In this document: one piece after another, positions 1 to 7,427 of the stretch
Position numbering within the stretch: the stretch's first letter is position 1
Layout: each line of letters opens with the position of its first letter
Assembly (NCBI GenBank): GCA_964459445.1
Contig: CAYWMP010000053.1
Location: 1-31,710 of the forward strand
Direction of reading: 5' to 3'
From: CAYWMP01 sp964459445
GTDB lineage: Bacteria > Desulfobacterota > DSM-4660 > Desulfatiglandales > HGW-15
Length of the DNA stretch: 31,710 nt
Made by a program: the position numbers and the translations under genes
The notes under the pieces: generated by a model
Told to the model about the DNA's origin: nothing
Databases searched by the model: none
The model's input: only the letters and a program-made list of their open reading frames with translations

Positions 1-54
1 TACGCGCATCCGTTATTCTGGGCTCCCTTCAGTCTGGTGGGTGACGGCGGATGA
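1..54 (+). CDS. CHAT-domain protein, last 17 codons (partial)
   Basis: Frame 1 reads YAHPLFWAPFSLVGDGG and then a TGA stop at 52-54. The HP-x-x-WAPF-x-L-x-GD pattern is the usual end of CHAT (caspase-HetF-associated-with-TPR) peptidase-like domains. The rest of the gene lies outside the window, so the catalytic His/Cys cannot be checked. Only 17 residues support the call, but the motif is characteristic. CHAT proteins are caspase-fold proteases or scaffolds often tied to TPR repeats and to bacterial immunity or cell-death modules. Confidence 0.7.
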   Translation, partial: YAHPLFWAPFSLVGDGG

Positions 55-140
55 TGGAATCGGGCTTGTCGAACAATTGTCTTTTCAGGTATCTACCGTA
101 TGGTGAAAATGTTTTTCTAATAAGATCAAATCAATGAAAG

Positions 141-251
141 GGTCAAGAATGGCCGAGGTCTAGATAGAAACCCCGCATCTCAAAATGAGAGCGGGGTTTT
201 GTTTTCAGTGCTACTATAGGACAATGCAAAGGCGCAAATTGTTTTATAACC
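141..251 (+). repeat. Dispersed leader-hairpin element, copy 1
   Basis: This is the first of four related stretches. It runs from GGTCAAGAATGGCC through a CCCCGC...GCGGGG hairpin and a TTTTGTTTT tract, into a tail containing GACAATGCAAAGGC and ATTGTTTT. The tail matches the copy near 22.7 kb. It lies between the CHAT stop and the cyclase start and points the same way as the cyclase gene. The sequence shows the repetition; whether it is a regulatory leader or a mobile-element relic is inference. Confidence 0.65.
171..205 (+). terminator. Rho-independent-type hairpin ahead of the cyclase
   Basis: CCCCGC pairs with GCGGGG and, inside it, TCTCA pairs with TGAGA, with one bulged base and a short A-rich loop. 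TTTTGTTTT follows directly. This is a textbook intrinsic terminator for the upstream CHAT operon, or an attenuator for the gene starting 85 nt downstream. Confidence 0.7.
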
Positions 252-289
252 GCTTCCCCTAATTTCCATACTCTCGGAGGTATTTGGTA

Positions 290-1150
290 ATGGAAAAAGA
301 TGCCAAACGAAGACTTGCGGCCATTTTAAGTGCAGACGTCAAAGATTATAGCCTTCTGATGCGAGATGACGAAAGGGCCACCATCAGAACGATAACCGCT
401 TACCGTGAGATTATGGCTTCCCTCGTCCAGCAACACCACGGAAGGGTGGTGGATTCTCCCGGAGATAATATTCTGGCAGAATTTGCGAGTGTGGTGGATG
501 CAGTTCAGGCCTCAGCAGCTATTCAAAAAGAGCTGAAAGTCCAGAATACCGAGCTCCCCGAAAACCGAAAAATGGAATTCCGTATTGGGGTTAACCTGGG
601 AGACATCATTGTGGAGGGAGATCGAATTTACGGGGACGGCGTCAATATTGCGGCCAGACTGGAATCTTTAGCTGATCCCGGCGGGATCTGCATCTCCAGG
701 ACCGCCCATGATCAAATCGAGGATAAATTACCGCTGGGGTATGAATACCTTGGAGAAAAGCACGTTAAGAACACGCCAAAGCCCATCAGGGCCTATAGGG
801 TCTTGCTTGAACCCGAGGATGCTAAAGCCAGGGGTAAAAAAGTCACCCTCGGTCCACAAGAGGATCAGAAGCCAGGGGAAGAGTTTGTTGCCGGAGACGA
901 TAGCCTAAGAGAGAGATCAAAAGAGTTCTCATCACCTTCTAGCAGCAGAAAAAGGCTTTTGGCAGCTATTCTATCATTCTTCTTTGGCGTTTTTGGAGCT
1001 CACAGATTCTACGCTGGAAAAACCGGAAGTGGCCTGGTTCAGATCTTCACCATTGGAGGCCTTGGAATCTGGTGCTTCATAGATTTCCTCATCATACTTT
1101 TTGGTGAATTTAGTGATGTTGAAGGAAAGAAAATAAGGGATTGGACATAA
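290..1150 (+). CDS. Class III adenylate cyclase fused to a C-terminal TM2 domain
   Basis: Residues ~5-175 form a class III nucleotide cyclase domain that would make cAMP from ATP. Visible features are the first metal Asp in ILSADV (D16), the second in DSPGDN (D59), the YGDGVN stretch, and the transition-state Asn/Arg pair in VNIAARLE (N119, R123). A polar linker of ~40 residues follows. Residues ~221-280 are a TM2 domain: two hydrophobic hairpins with GVFGAHRFYAGK and GLGIWCFIDF. The protein should therefore be held in the inner membrane with its cyclase in the cytoplasm. The ATG at 290 is preferred over an upstream in-frame TTG at 284 because CGGAGG ends 9 nt before it. A hairpin element lies upstream. 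The usual partners of such cyclases (CHASE2, TPR, HAMP) are absent. The cyclase call is firm. ATP over GTP is the family norm, not shown here. Confidence 0.88.
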   Translation: MEKDAKRRLAAILSADVKDYSLLMRDDERATIRTITAYREIMASLVQQHHGRVVDSPGDNILAEFASVVDAVQASAAIQKELKVQNTELPENRKMEFRIGVNLGDIIVEGDRIYGDGVNIAARLESLADPGGICISRTAHDQIEDKLPLGYEYLGEKHVKNTPKPIRAYRVLLEPEDAKARGKKVTLGPQEDQKPGEEFVAGDDSLRERSKEFSSPSSSRKRLLAAILSFFFGVFGAHRFYAGKTGSGLVQIFTIGGLGIWCFIDFLIILFGEFSDVEGKKIRDWT

Positions 1151-1468
1151 AAAGGTAGGCAGCTTTTCCATCCGCCGGTCTAAATATCGCTAAAGGCCAA
1201 CCACATCATTTACCCCAATCAACTTTCAGGTGTCGATTGACGGGCCAATGACTACTGACACCGGACCTCTGTCTACGGACCCATGCCCCGCCTTTCCATC
1301 CTCCGCAGTAGCTTGCTTCGGAGGACGGGCGCTAAGAAGCCATGGCGCGGCAGGCCCCTTTTTTGTGGTGACAATGTCCTTGACCCAAGAGGGAAATTTC
1401 CCTACAATCCCACCCCGAATCATCAATTTCTTATCAAATCAATAAATTTCAAATTGGAAGGATAAATT
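1151..1468. other. Spacer with hairpin and a short dispersed repeat
   Basis: No gene is supported. The stretch holds a CCTCCG...CGGAGG inverted repeat near 1300-1324. It also holds a 27-nt sequence at 1330-1356 (CGCTAAGAAGC...) that recurs at 22462-22488 with two mismatches. The last 60 nt are AT-rich and lead into the next gene's ribosome binding site. Confidence 0.5.
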
Positions 1469-2437
1469 ATGCCAGAAAATCGCATCGAGGGTAAGGAACC
1501 TTTATGGATACTCATCGCAAGGGAAATTCAAAAATACACTGACGAGGATTTTTCCGAAGCCAACAGCCTGGAAACCGCACGGAAAATCGCCGAAGAGCTG
1601 GATCAAACCGGCTATAATGCGTCGAATAGCGGTGGCAACTGGCTGCAGTTAAGGGCGGCCGTAAAAGCACGCAACCAGGTTGGCAGGCCGTTTATGCAGG
1701 ATTTTGACCAGGCAGTTTCAACCCTTGGCCTGGATGACATCAAGGACACATACGCCACCGCCATGAAAATAATTGGTGATCTGGGTAGAGATTGGCCCTC
1801 CTTTTTGGCTTCGGAACACAGAGCCGATGTGGATGAAATTGTTGAAAATAGAAAAATCGAGTTGGTGGTAGCAAAGGCCAAAGAGTTCTCCGGTGAACAG
1901 GGAATACGCTATCTCATCTCCGAATGCTTTGAGCCTGAAGTCATAATGGAGGCTTTGGGTGTATCCGAAGAAGAATACAAAGGCGTAAAATCCAAGGTGG
2001 ATGCGGAACTCGCCGAAAAGGAAAGAGTTCAGGGGCTATTTGCCGCTATGGAAGACGCTTCGGAAGAAGATAAGATTAAACAGCTCCTCAATAAAAACGC
2101 AGCAGACGAACTCATCACGGAAATTGGCGGTATCGAGCAATCCGCCATTGATGCAGTGAAAAAGTCCATGGAGGAAGAGCTGGCGGAAAAGAAGAAAAAA
2201 GAAGAAGAACTGGCCGCCAAAAAAGCGACTGAAGCAGCAGGTCCTGCTCTGGGAGATATCGATTCGGACGCTATGCTCGAATACATCGAAGGCATCCGGG
2301 AAATCCTGGAATTCTCTGATGTTGAAAAGGATATCCGAACAATGTGCGAGCAGAGCTCTATTCCCAAGGCCCTTGTAGACATCGCAATTTCTGATCCGGA
2401 CAAACTGGATGAAATGGAGAAGGAAGCCGAGGGATAA
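1469..2437 (+). CDS. Hypothetical acidic, helix-rich protein
   Basis: I do not recognise a family. The 322-residue product has no signal peptide or membrane segment and is rich in Glu, Lys, Ala and Asp. Residues ~195-250 are strongly charged (EELAEKKKKEEELAAKKAT) and should form a coiled coil or long helix. The N-terminal half looks globular and helical. The C-terminal ~50 residues (after SDAMLEYIEG) form a second compact, acidic segment. The start is the ATG at 1469 with GGAAGG eight nucleotides upstream, and a clear intrinsic terminator follows, so this is a single-gene unit. The composition suggests a cytoplasmic scaffold or adaptor, but no function can be claimed. Confidence 0.75.
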   Translation: MPENRIEGKEPLWILIAREIQKYTDEDFSEANSLETARKIAEELDQTGYNASNSGGNWLQLRAAVKARNQVGRPFMQDFDQAVSTLGLDDIKDTYATAMKIIGDLGRDWPSFLASEHRADVDEIVENRKIELVVAKAKEFSGEQGIRYLISECFEPEVIMEALGVSEEEYKGVKSKVDAELAEKERVQGLFAAMEDASEEDKIKQLLNKNAADELITEIGGIEQSAIDAVKKSMEEELAEKKKKEEELAAKKATEAAGPALGDIDSDAMLEYIEGIREILEFSDVEKDIRTMCEQSSIPKALVDIAISDPDKLDEMEKEAEG

Positions 2438-2470
2438 TCCGCTAGCCTTTCCATTCTTTTGTGTTCTTTA

Positions 2471-2507
2471 AAGCCGGGATTTTTATTAATTCCGGCTTTT
2501 ATTTTTT
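2471..2507 (+). terminator. Intrinsic terminator
   Basis: AAGCCGGGA pairs with TTCCGGCTT (one G-T wobble) around a T/A-rich loop, followed by TTTATTTTTT. It sits 33 nt after the stop of the acidic hypothetical protein. Confidence 0.8.
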
Positions 2508-2644
2508 CCATCCCAAGAAATAGTTATTGGATTTCAATGCTCTGCAGCCACTTCTCACACCAATGACAAAGGACATTCCACAACGGACAATTTTGACAAT
2601 TGACATCTGGCCATTGATCCTACCGAAGACGACAATTTCTAATA

Positions 2645-2691
2645 AACCCGATTAAAATATTAATTGACTTTTTAAAATATCGGGTTAAAAT
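2645..2691 (+). promoter_or_regulatory. Promoter with inverted repeat, possibly giving a leaderless mRNA
   Basis: TTGACT at 2664-2669 and TAAAAT at 2686-2691 are 16 nt apart. Only six bases separate the -10 from the ATG at 2698, so transcription would begin at or very near the start codon. No Shine-Dalgarno sequence is visible. AACCCGAT (2645-2652) and ATCGGGTT (2679-2686) form an 8-bp inverted repeat that brackets the -35 and touches the -10, a plausible operator for repression. Confidence 0.5.
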
Positions 2692-2697
2692 ACATCC

Positions 2698-3948
2698 ATG
2701 ATTAAAAGAAAGCTTTTTCAAGCACTTCTGGACCATCTCGAGAAAAAAGAGATCACCCTGATCGTAGGTCCGCGCCAAGCCGGAAAAACCACGTTAATGG
2801 AGATGCTCAGGGCTCATTTGGAGCAGCGGGGAGAGCGGACCCTTTACCTTAATCTTGATATTGAATGGGATCGGCCCCATTTCGAAACGCACGCCTCGTT
2901 GGTCAGCAAGGTGGATCTGGAAATAGGGGGAAATCGGGGTTACGTCTTTATTGATGAAATCCAGCGTAAGGAAAACGCAGGGCTTTTTCTAAAGGGGCTC
3001 TACGATCTCAAGCTGCCCTACAAATTTATCGCCTCCGGTTCCGGCAGTCTTGAGTTGAAAGAAAAAATTCATGAATCTCTCGTCGGTCGAAAGAGGCTTT
3101 TTGAACTTTCTACCCTAACATTTGAAGAGTTTGTCCATTATAGGACGGAATACAGGTACGAGGACAATCTTTCAGAGTTTTTTCAATTAGAAAGAGATAG
3201 AACCAGACATCTTCTGACTGAGTACATGAACTTCGGTGGGTATCCGCGTATTGTTTTGGAGGCGGAACGGAATGAGAAGATCCGAATAATTGATGACATC
3301 TATAGGAGTATCCTTGAAAAGGATATCAGCTATCTTCTGAAAGTAGAAAAGCCTGAGGCCTTTAGCAGCCTCATTCGTGTTGTTGCCAGCCAGGTAGGAA
3401 ACCTTATCAACTACTCGGAACTCTCTTCTACTCTAAATATCTCCTACCAAACCATGAAGAAATATCTGTGGTATGCGCAAAAGGTCTTTATCCTGGATAT
3501 CCTCTTGCCCTACTTTCGGAATGTCCGAAAAGAACTATCTCGTTCTCCAGTGGCCTATTTTAATGATCTCGGATTCAGAAATTTTGCCTTGGGTGTATTC
3601 GGCGGATTGAACAATCCGGCTGAAATCGGATTTGTTTTCGAAAATCTGGTTTATCTCATGCTTAAGGAAAAGGGTACTTTTGGAACGGATCGTCTTCATT
3701 TTTGGCGCACCAAGGACGGTGCGGAAGTGGATTTTGTATTAGAAAAGGGAGGGCGATTGATACCTCTGGAGATCAAACATAGGGCAATGAAGAAAAAAGA
3801 AGTTTCCAGGGCCTTTCGGAGTTTTATCAATCGATACGCGCCCGATGAAGCCTTTGTGGTGAACCTGGACTTCATGGGCACAGAGAAAATCCAGAAAACC
3901 ATGGTGTATTTTATTCCCTTCTGGGACTTGCTCTTCAGAGAATTGTGA
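2698..3948 (+). CDS. AAA-type ATPase with DUF4143 / PD-(D/E)xK C-terminus
   Basis: This is a member of the large AAA_14-DUF4143 family. The Walker A motif GPRQAGKT is at residues ~24-31, Walker B YVFIDEIQ at ~82-89, and the sensor-type ASGSGS at ~112-117. The C-terminal domain carries GFVFEN and the nuclease-like residues D345 (AEVDFV) and E358-x-K360 (PLEIKH), the PD-(D/E)xK signature of DUF4143. At 416 residues it is full length. Family members are scattered, frequently transferred, single-gene units of unresolved function, suspected to act as ATP-driven DNA-handling or toxin-like proteins. The gene stands alone between a terminator upstream and an ORF6N fossil that overlaps its last codons. 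The ATG at 2698 is the only sensible start, although it has no ribosome binding site. Confidence 0.85.
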   Translation: MIKRKLFQALLDHLEKKEITLIVGPRQAGKTTLMEMLRAHLEQRGERTLYLNLDIEWDRPHFETHASLVSKVDLEIGGNRGYVFIDEIQRKENAGLFLKGLYDLKLPYKFIASGSGSLELKEKIHESLVGRKRLFELSTLTFEEFVHYRTEYRYEDNLSEFFQLERDRTRHLLTEYMNFGGYPRIVLEAERNEKIRIIDDIYRSILEKDISYLLKVEKPEAFSSLIRVVASQVGNLINYSELSSTLNISYQTMKKYLWYAQKVFILDILLPYFRNVRKELSRSPVAYFNDLGFRNFALGVFGGLNNPAEIGFVFENLVYLMLKEKGTFGTDRLHFWRTKDGAEVDFVLEKGGRLIPLEIKHRAMKKKEVSRAFRSFINRYAPDEAFVVNLDFMGTEKIQKTMVYFIPFWDLLFREL

Positions 3949-4040
3949 CCTCAAGTTCATCGCAATGGGGATGGATACGTTAAAGACCAATGGCATTTAC
4001 TGAACAGGGCTTTGCCATGTTAACCCCATTAAACGCGTAG
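3936..4040 (+). pseudogene. Fossil of an ORF6N-domain protein
   Basis: In the frame that starts at 3936 the DNA reads QRIVTSSSSQWGWIR, a TAA stop, and then RPMAFTEQGFAMLTPL. Phrases of the form RSQIVTS...PMAFTEQGVAML are the core signature of ORF6N (phage antirepressor-like) proteins. The intact relative at 11577-12209 has PFAFTEQGVAML at the same point. The fragment has a stop inside and no start, and it overlaps the last 13 nt of the ATPase gene in another frame. It is best read as the relic of a deleted gene. Confidence 0.65.
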
Positions 4041-4068
4041 CCTATCTAACCGGGACTTGACCCTTTAT
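4039..4068 (+). repeat. TTGACCCTTTAT-type dispersed repeat, copy upstream of the ankyrin gene
   Basis: AGCC...GGGACTTGACCCTTTAT here matches AGCC...GGGGCTTGACCCTTTAT at 6701-6729. Both end 15-18 nt before a start codon. The motif resembles short palindromic relics found near REP-type elements, but the identity is inferred. Confidence 0.5.
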
Positions 4069-4083
4069 CAAAAGGGCGATGAG

Positions 4084-5403
4084 ATGCTTGGACCCAATTA
4101 CGGCAAATGGTGGAACGAGCGGCCATGGTATGCAAGATTGCGCCTCGGACTTTTGATTCTTCCTGTCCTCCTCATCTTATCCTGGGTGCTGTACCAGTAT
4201 ATGTCCGGCGTCTATCTGCGGGACGATATCTTCGTCGCTGTCGAGCGTGGCAATCTCGACGATATACGCGATTTGATCATGGACGGTGCGCCTGCTGATG
4301 CCCGGCACAACAATGGCACGTCTCTGCTTCACCGGGCTCTAGAAATGGGCCATATTAAGGTCGTGCCACTGCTCATCAAAGAGGGTGCTGACGTCAATGC
4401 CGTGGATCACCGGGGCATTACACCGATCCACCTGGCGGCCGGTAAAGGAAACACAACGATCGTCAAACTGTTGATTCAAAGCGGTGCCGATCCGGGTGTC
4501 AGGAGTGAACATTACGGATTACCTCTGCACTGGGCCTCGAATTCAGGCCAAATCGAAATAATGCGTCTTCTGCTTGATGCAGGTGTAATAGTCGATCCGG
4601 AAGACAGGTGGGGCCGCACCCCCTTTCATTACGGGATGTATCTCAGGTATGATAACGCTGCGAAGTTCCTTTTGTCTCGGGGCGCAAACGTCAATGCCAA
4701 GGATTCAAGAGGACACACGCTGCTGCACTGGGCCGCGTCCCAAGGTTGGCGAGACATCGCCACGCGCCTGATAGATTTCGGTGCGGATACGGAAGTCCCG
4801 GACCGCAAGGGAAACACCGCGCTTCACAAAGCCGCAAGACACGGAAACCTTGATCTTTCAACACTCCTTATAGATCACGACGCCGATGTGAATGTGAGCA
4901 CGCCGGGTCTTCAAGTGACGCCCTTACACAAGGCCGTGAGATTTGGTCACGAGAAGATAGTCCGGTTACTATTAGAGAGCGGCGCAAAAGTGAATGCCTA
5001 TAGCAAGCTCTACGGCACACCACTTCATTGGGTCGCTGAAAGCGGCCACTGGGGCATTGCGGAGGTGTTGCTCGAACATGGGGCAAGCAGGAACATCCTG
5101 GACAGCCACCAGCTCACAGCGGCGGACAGGGCCAGAGAGGAAGGCCATAGCGATCTTGCTGCGCTGCTCGACACTGTAAATGGAATTGGGAAGTCGGGCC
5201 TGCCCGACCTCTCCCGATCATCAGAGAATCGCATAATGGATGAGGAATGTGTTTTTCCAAAGCGGATGCAAAGCACGAGCCGCATGGTACTGGCCGATTA
5301 TCTCGATGATCAAATGTCGACCGAAGAGTTTCTTCGCCAATTCTCCTTGACCAATTCCAGGTATCTCGCTCTCGGTAAATGTCTCGTCAGGCTTCTCGAA
5401 TAG
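4084..5403 (+). CDS. Membrane-anchored ankyrin-repeat protein
   Basis: Residues ~19-40 form one hydrophobic segment after a basic, aromatic N-terminus, which suggests a signal anchor with the rest of the chain in the periplasm. From ~46 to ~375 about ten ankyrin repeats follow, each with the G-x-TPLHxAA...LLxxGA pattern (for example ADVNAVDHRG, ANVNAKDSRG and ADTEVPDRKG). Repeat 5 is degenerate at its helix. The last ~70 residues are a non-repeat tail with SRMVLADYLDDQM. Ankyrin stacks bind proteins; the partner is unknown. I chose the ATG at 4084 because AAGGG lies 7 nt upstream. An in-frame TTG at 4057 has no ribosome binding site and falls in the dispersed repeat. Length is 439 residues. 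Confidence 0.85.
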   Translation: MLGPNYGKWWNERPWYARLRLGLLILPVLLILSWVLYQYMSGVYLRDDIFVAVERGNLDDIRDLIMDGAPADARHNNGTSLLHRALEMGHIKVVPLLIKEGADVNAVDHRGITPIHLAAGKGNTTIVKLLIQSGADPGVRSEHYGLPLHWASNSGQIEIMRLLLDAGVIVDPEDRWGRTPFHYGMYLRYDNAAKFLLSRGANVNAKDSRGHTLLHWAASQGWRDIATRLIDFGADTEVPDRKGNTALHKAARHGNLDLSTLLIDHDADVNVSTPGLQVTPLHKAVRFGHEKIVRLLLESGAKVNAYSKLYGTPLHWVAESGHWGIAEVLLEHGASRNILDSHQLTAADRAREEGHSDLAALLDTVNGIGKSGLPDLSRSSENRIMDEECVFPKRMQSTSRMVLADYLDDQMSTEEFLRQFSLTNSRYLALGKCLVRLLE

Positions 5404-5586
5404 GCTAATGCATCCGACGAAACCTGTTCAGGAACCATAAGGAATGCTAGAATGCCCGCGAACATACAGGGCCCGAAATACAGAAAGCGTTTTCCGCCGT
5501 GCACCTTATACCGTTTGCTCTAAGCCTTTCATAGCAACCTGAGTCAAGTGCAGACTTGCCCCTTTAACTTCAAGGCTCAAAAAGAC

Positions 5587-6486
5587 ATGCAAACCAGCAC
5601 AAAATTCCCAATGACCCGGAGAGGTTTCATTCGATTATTCTTTCTCGGAGCCTTAGGTTTAACCGGTGCCAAGGGCTTCATCAATACCAGACAACTGGAG
5701 CTTCTAAACGTCAATATCAAACTGCAGCGCCTCCCATCCGCCTTTAATGGGCTTAAAGTGGGACAAATCACGGATATCCACGCAGGACCGTTGGTCCCCA
5801 GGAAACTCATTAGAGAAGGGGTCAATCTTTTAAGGTCCGAAAAACCTGATCTAGTTGCCTTAACCGGAGATTTTATTAGCGGTGCCACCAGGATTCTGTG
5901 GACAACCTATGGCGGATTTAAACAACGACACTATGATTATTGTATGGAGGAACTGGGCAAGCTAAGGGCGCCTTTGGGCGTTTTTGCAGTGCTTGGCAAC
6001 CATGACTTCTGGAGTGGGAAAGAGATAGCCGATAAAGTCATAAAAGGCCTTCGGAACATTGGCGTACAAGTATTGAGAAACGAAGCCGTACCCCTAGACA
6101 GGAAAGGACAGAGAATCTATTTAGCAGGGGTGGACGACTACTGGGAGAATTCCTACAATCTGGCCAGAGCAATTCGGGGCATTCCTGAGAGCGCCTGTCG
6201 CATTCTCCTCTCCCATAACCCGGATGTGAACGAAGACATAGAGCTAAAGCAAGAACAAATTGACTGTGTCATCTCTGGCCACACCCATGGGGGGCAGATC
6301 GTTATGCCCTATTTTGGAGCTCCCTATATACCGTCTCCCTTTGGTCAGAAATATCGAGCCGGTTTAGTGTTTGACCGGGAAAGACAGACTTATGTCAGCC
6401 GGGGACTGGGGCTGTTTTTTGTCCCTGTGCGCCTTAACTGCCCGCCGGATGTGACAGTGCTGACGTTTCAAAATAATAGGATCTGA
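5587..6486 (+). CDS. Tat-exported calcineurin-type metallophosphoesterase (YaeI/YkuE-like)
   Basis: The N-terminus has a twin-arginine motif (TRRGFIRLF, residues ~10-18) and a hydrophobic stretch, so the protein is probably folded in the cytoplasm and exported by Tat. All metallophosphoesterase motifs are present in order: D-x-H in ITDIHAG (D63, H65), GD in LTGDF (~94-95), GNHD (~137-140), LLSHNPD (~H210) and GHTHGGQ (~231-237). These bind the dinuclear metal centre. Relatives act on phosphodiester or lipid-linked substrates at the membrane, but the substrate here is open. Possible starts are a GTG at 5548, the ATG at 5587 and an ATG at 5611. I took 5587, though none has a strong ribosome binding site. 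No operon partner is visible. Confidence 0.87.
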   Translation: MQTSTKFPMTRRGFIRLFFLGALGLTGAKGFINTRQLELLNVNIKLQRLPSAFNGLKVGQITDIHAGPLVPRKLIREGVNLLRSEKPDLVALTGDFISGATRILWTTYGGFKQRHYDYCMEELGKLRAPLGVFAVLGNHDFWSGKEIADKVIKGLRNIGVQVLRNEAVPLDRKGQRIYLAGVDDYWENSYNLARAIRGIPESACRILLSHNPDVNEDIELKQEQIDCVISGHTHGGQIVMPYFGAPYIPSPFGQKYRAGLVFDRERQTYVSRGLGLFFVPVRLNCPPDVTVLTFQNNRI

Positions 6487-6628
6487 CTCGAAAGAACCAA
6501 CGACAACGGACCACAAACAACCCGCTAAACGCGCTTCACGCTCAACGTTGTGGGCAACGAACCACCAACAACGGACAACAAACTTATTCAAGTTGATTCA
6601 AGGTAAGATTTATCCCGTTAAATGTTTA

Positions 6629-6718
6629 CCCCATTGAATCCTGAGGTTATTCAATTGGGGCGTTGCCCAATGAAATCCTGATGCCATTTCATCGGAGCGC
6701 AGCCCTTTAAGCGGGGCT
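6629..6718. repeat. Tandem REP-like imperfect palindromes
   Basis: Three hairpins lie in a row. CCCCATTGAAT pairs with ATTCAATTGGGG (6629-6660). CCCAATGAAAT pairs with ATTTCATCGG (6666-6695). AGCCC pairs with GGGCT (6701-6718). The first two share a loop that begins CCTGA and look like diverged copies of one unit. They sit in the spacer before the methyltransferase, and the last merges with the TTGACCCTTTAT motif. The arrangement resembles bacterial REP/BIME elements. Confidence 0.55.
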
Positions 6719-6729
6719 TGACCCTTTAT
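6701..6729 (+). repeat. TTGACCCTTTAT-type dispersed repeat, copy upstream of the methyltransferase
   Basis: This is the second clear copy of the ~30-nt sequence seen at 4039-4068. It ends 17 nt before the methyltransferase ATG, just ahead of the AGGAAAC ribosome binding site. Confidence 0.5.
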
Positions 6730-6746
6730 TCACAGGAAACAAATCA

Positions 6747-7382
6747 ATGGAAAAAGAAGATTTGGAGAAATATTGGAGTAGATTTCCGGACACCTATGAC
6801 AAAAATCAAGAATATGTTGTTGGAAAAGAGCTTCTAAACGAAATTACAAAAGAGTTGAATGATCTAACTGACTTGGGTGAAGTGGCAGAATTTGGATGTG
6901 GTACAGGGTATTTTACGGAAACGATTGCTCAAAAAGCAAATCATGTGGTTGCAACTGATTTATCAAATGAGCTGTTAGAAATAGCAAAGAAACGATTAAA
7001 TAAGAATCCGGAGATAACTATTCAAAAGGAAAACTGTATAAATACATCTTTTACATCGGAGAAATTTGATAGCGTTTTCATGGCCAACCTAATACATGTT
7101 GTTGAGAATCCCCTCAAGGTTCTTCAAGAAAGCCATAGGATTCTTAGAAAGGGTGGAATGCTGATTATTGTCACATACACCAACCATGGTATGAAATTGT
7201 TGGAGAAAATAAAACTGGGTATTAGGTTTCTTAAAGGCTGGGGTAAACCACCTCAACATGTACATACGTTCTCGCCTGAAAAACTTTCTTCCCTTTTGGA
7301 AAATGCCGGCTTTGCGGTTGAAAAATCGAAGCTTATCGGGAATAGAACAAAAGCTCTATACCTGATTGGGAAGAAGAAATGA
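6747..7382 (+). CDS. Class I SAM-dependent methyltransferase
   Basis: The 211-residue protein has the Methyltransf_11/25 architecture. Motif I is AEFGCGTGYF (~47-56), motif II's acidic residue is in VVATDLS (D71), then FDSVFMANLIHVV (~motif IV) and LRKGGMLIIVTY (~motif VI). A weak hydrophobic/basic stretch (KIKLGIRFLKGWGK) follows before the C-terminal strands. It would transfer a methyl group from SAM to an undetermined small molecule or lipid. The ATG at 6747 follows CAGGAAAC. The coding sequence is clearly richer in A and T than the GC-rich gene immediately downstream, which suggests separate histories and possible recent acquisition. No partner gene indicates the substrate. Confidence 0.85.
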   Translation: MEKEDLEKYWSRFPDTYDKNQEYVVGKELLNEITKELNDLTDLGEVAEFGCGTGYFTETIAQKANHVVATDLSNELLEIAKKRLNKNPEITIQKENCINTSFTSEKFDSVFMANLIHVVENPLKVLQESHRILRKGGMLIIVTYTNHGMKLLEKIKLGIRFLKGWGKPPQHVHTFSPEKLSSLLENAGFAVEKSKLIGNRTKALYLIGKKK

Positions 7383-7427
7383 GAAAAATAGCGAATTCAC
7401 ATCATTGAAAGGCAGAAATATTTTCCT

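Noticed and set aside
1230..1465. Short overlapping open frames before the acidic hypothetical protein
   Set aside because: They run through repeat sequence shared with 22462-22488 and lack ribosome binding sites or recognisable protein features.
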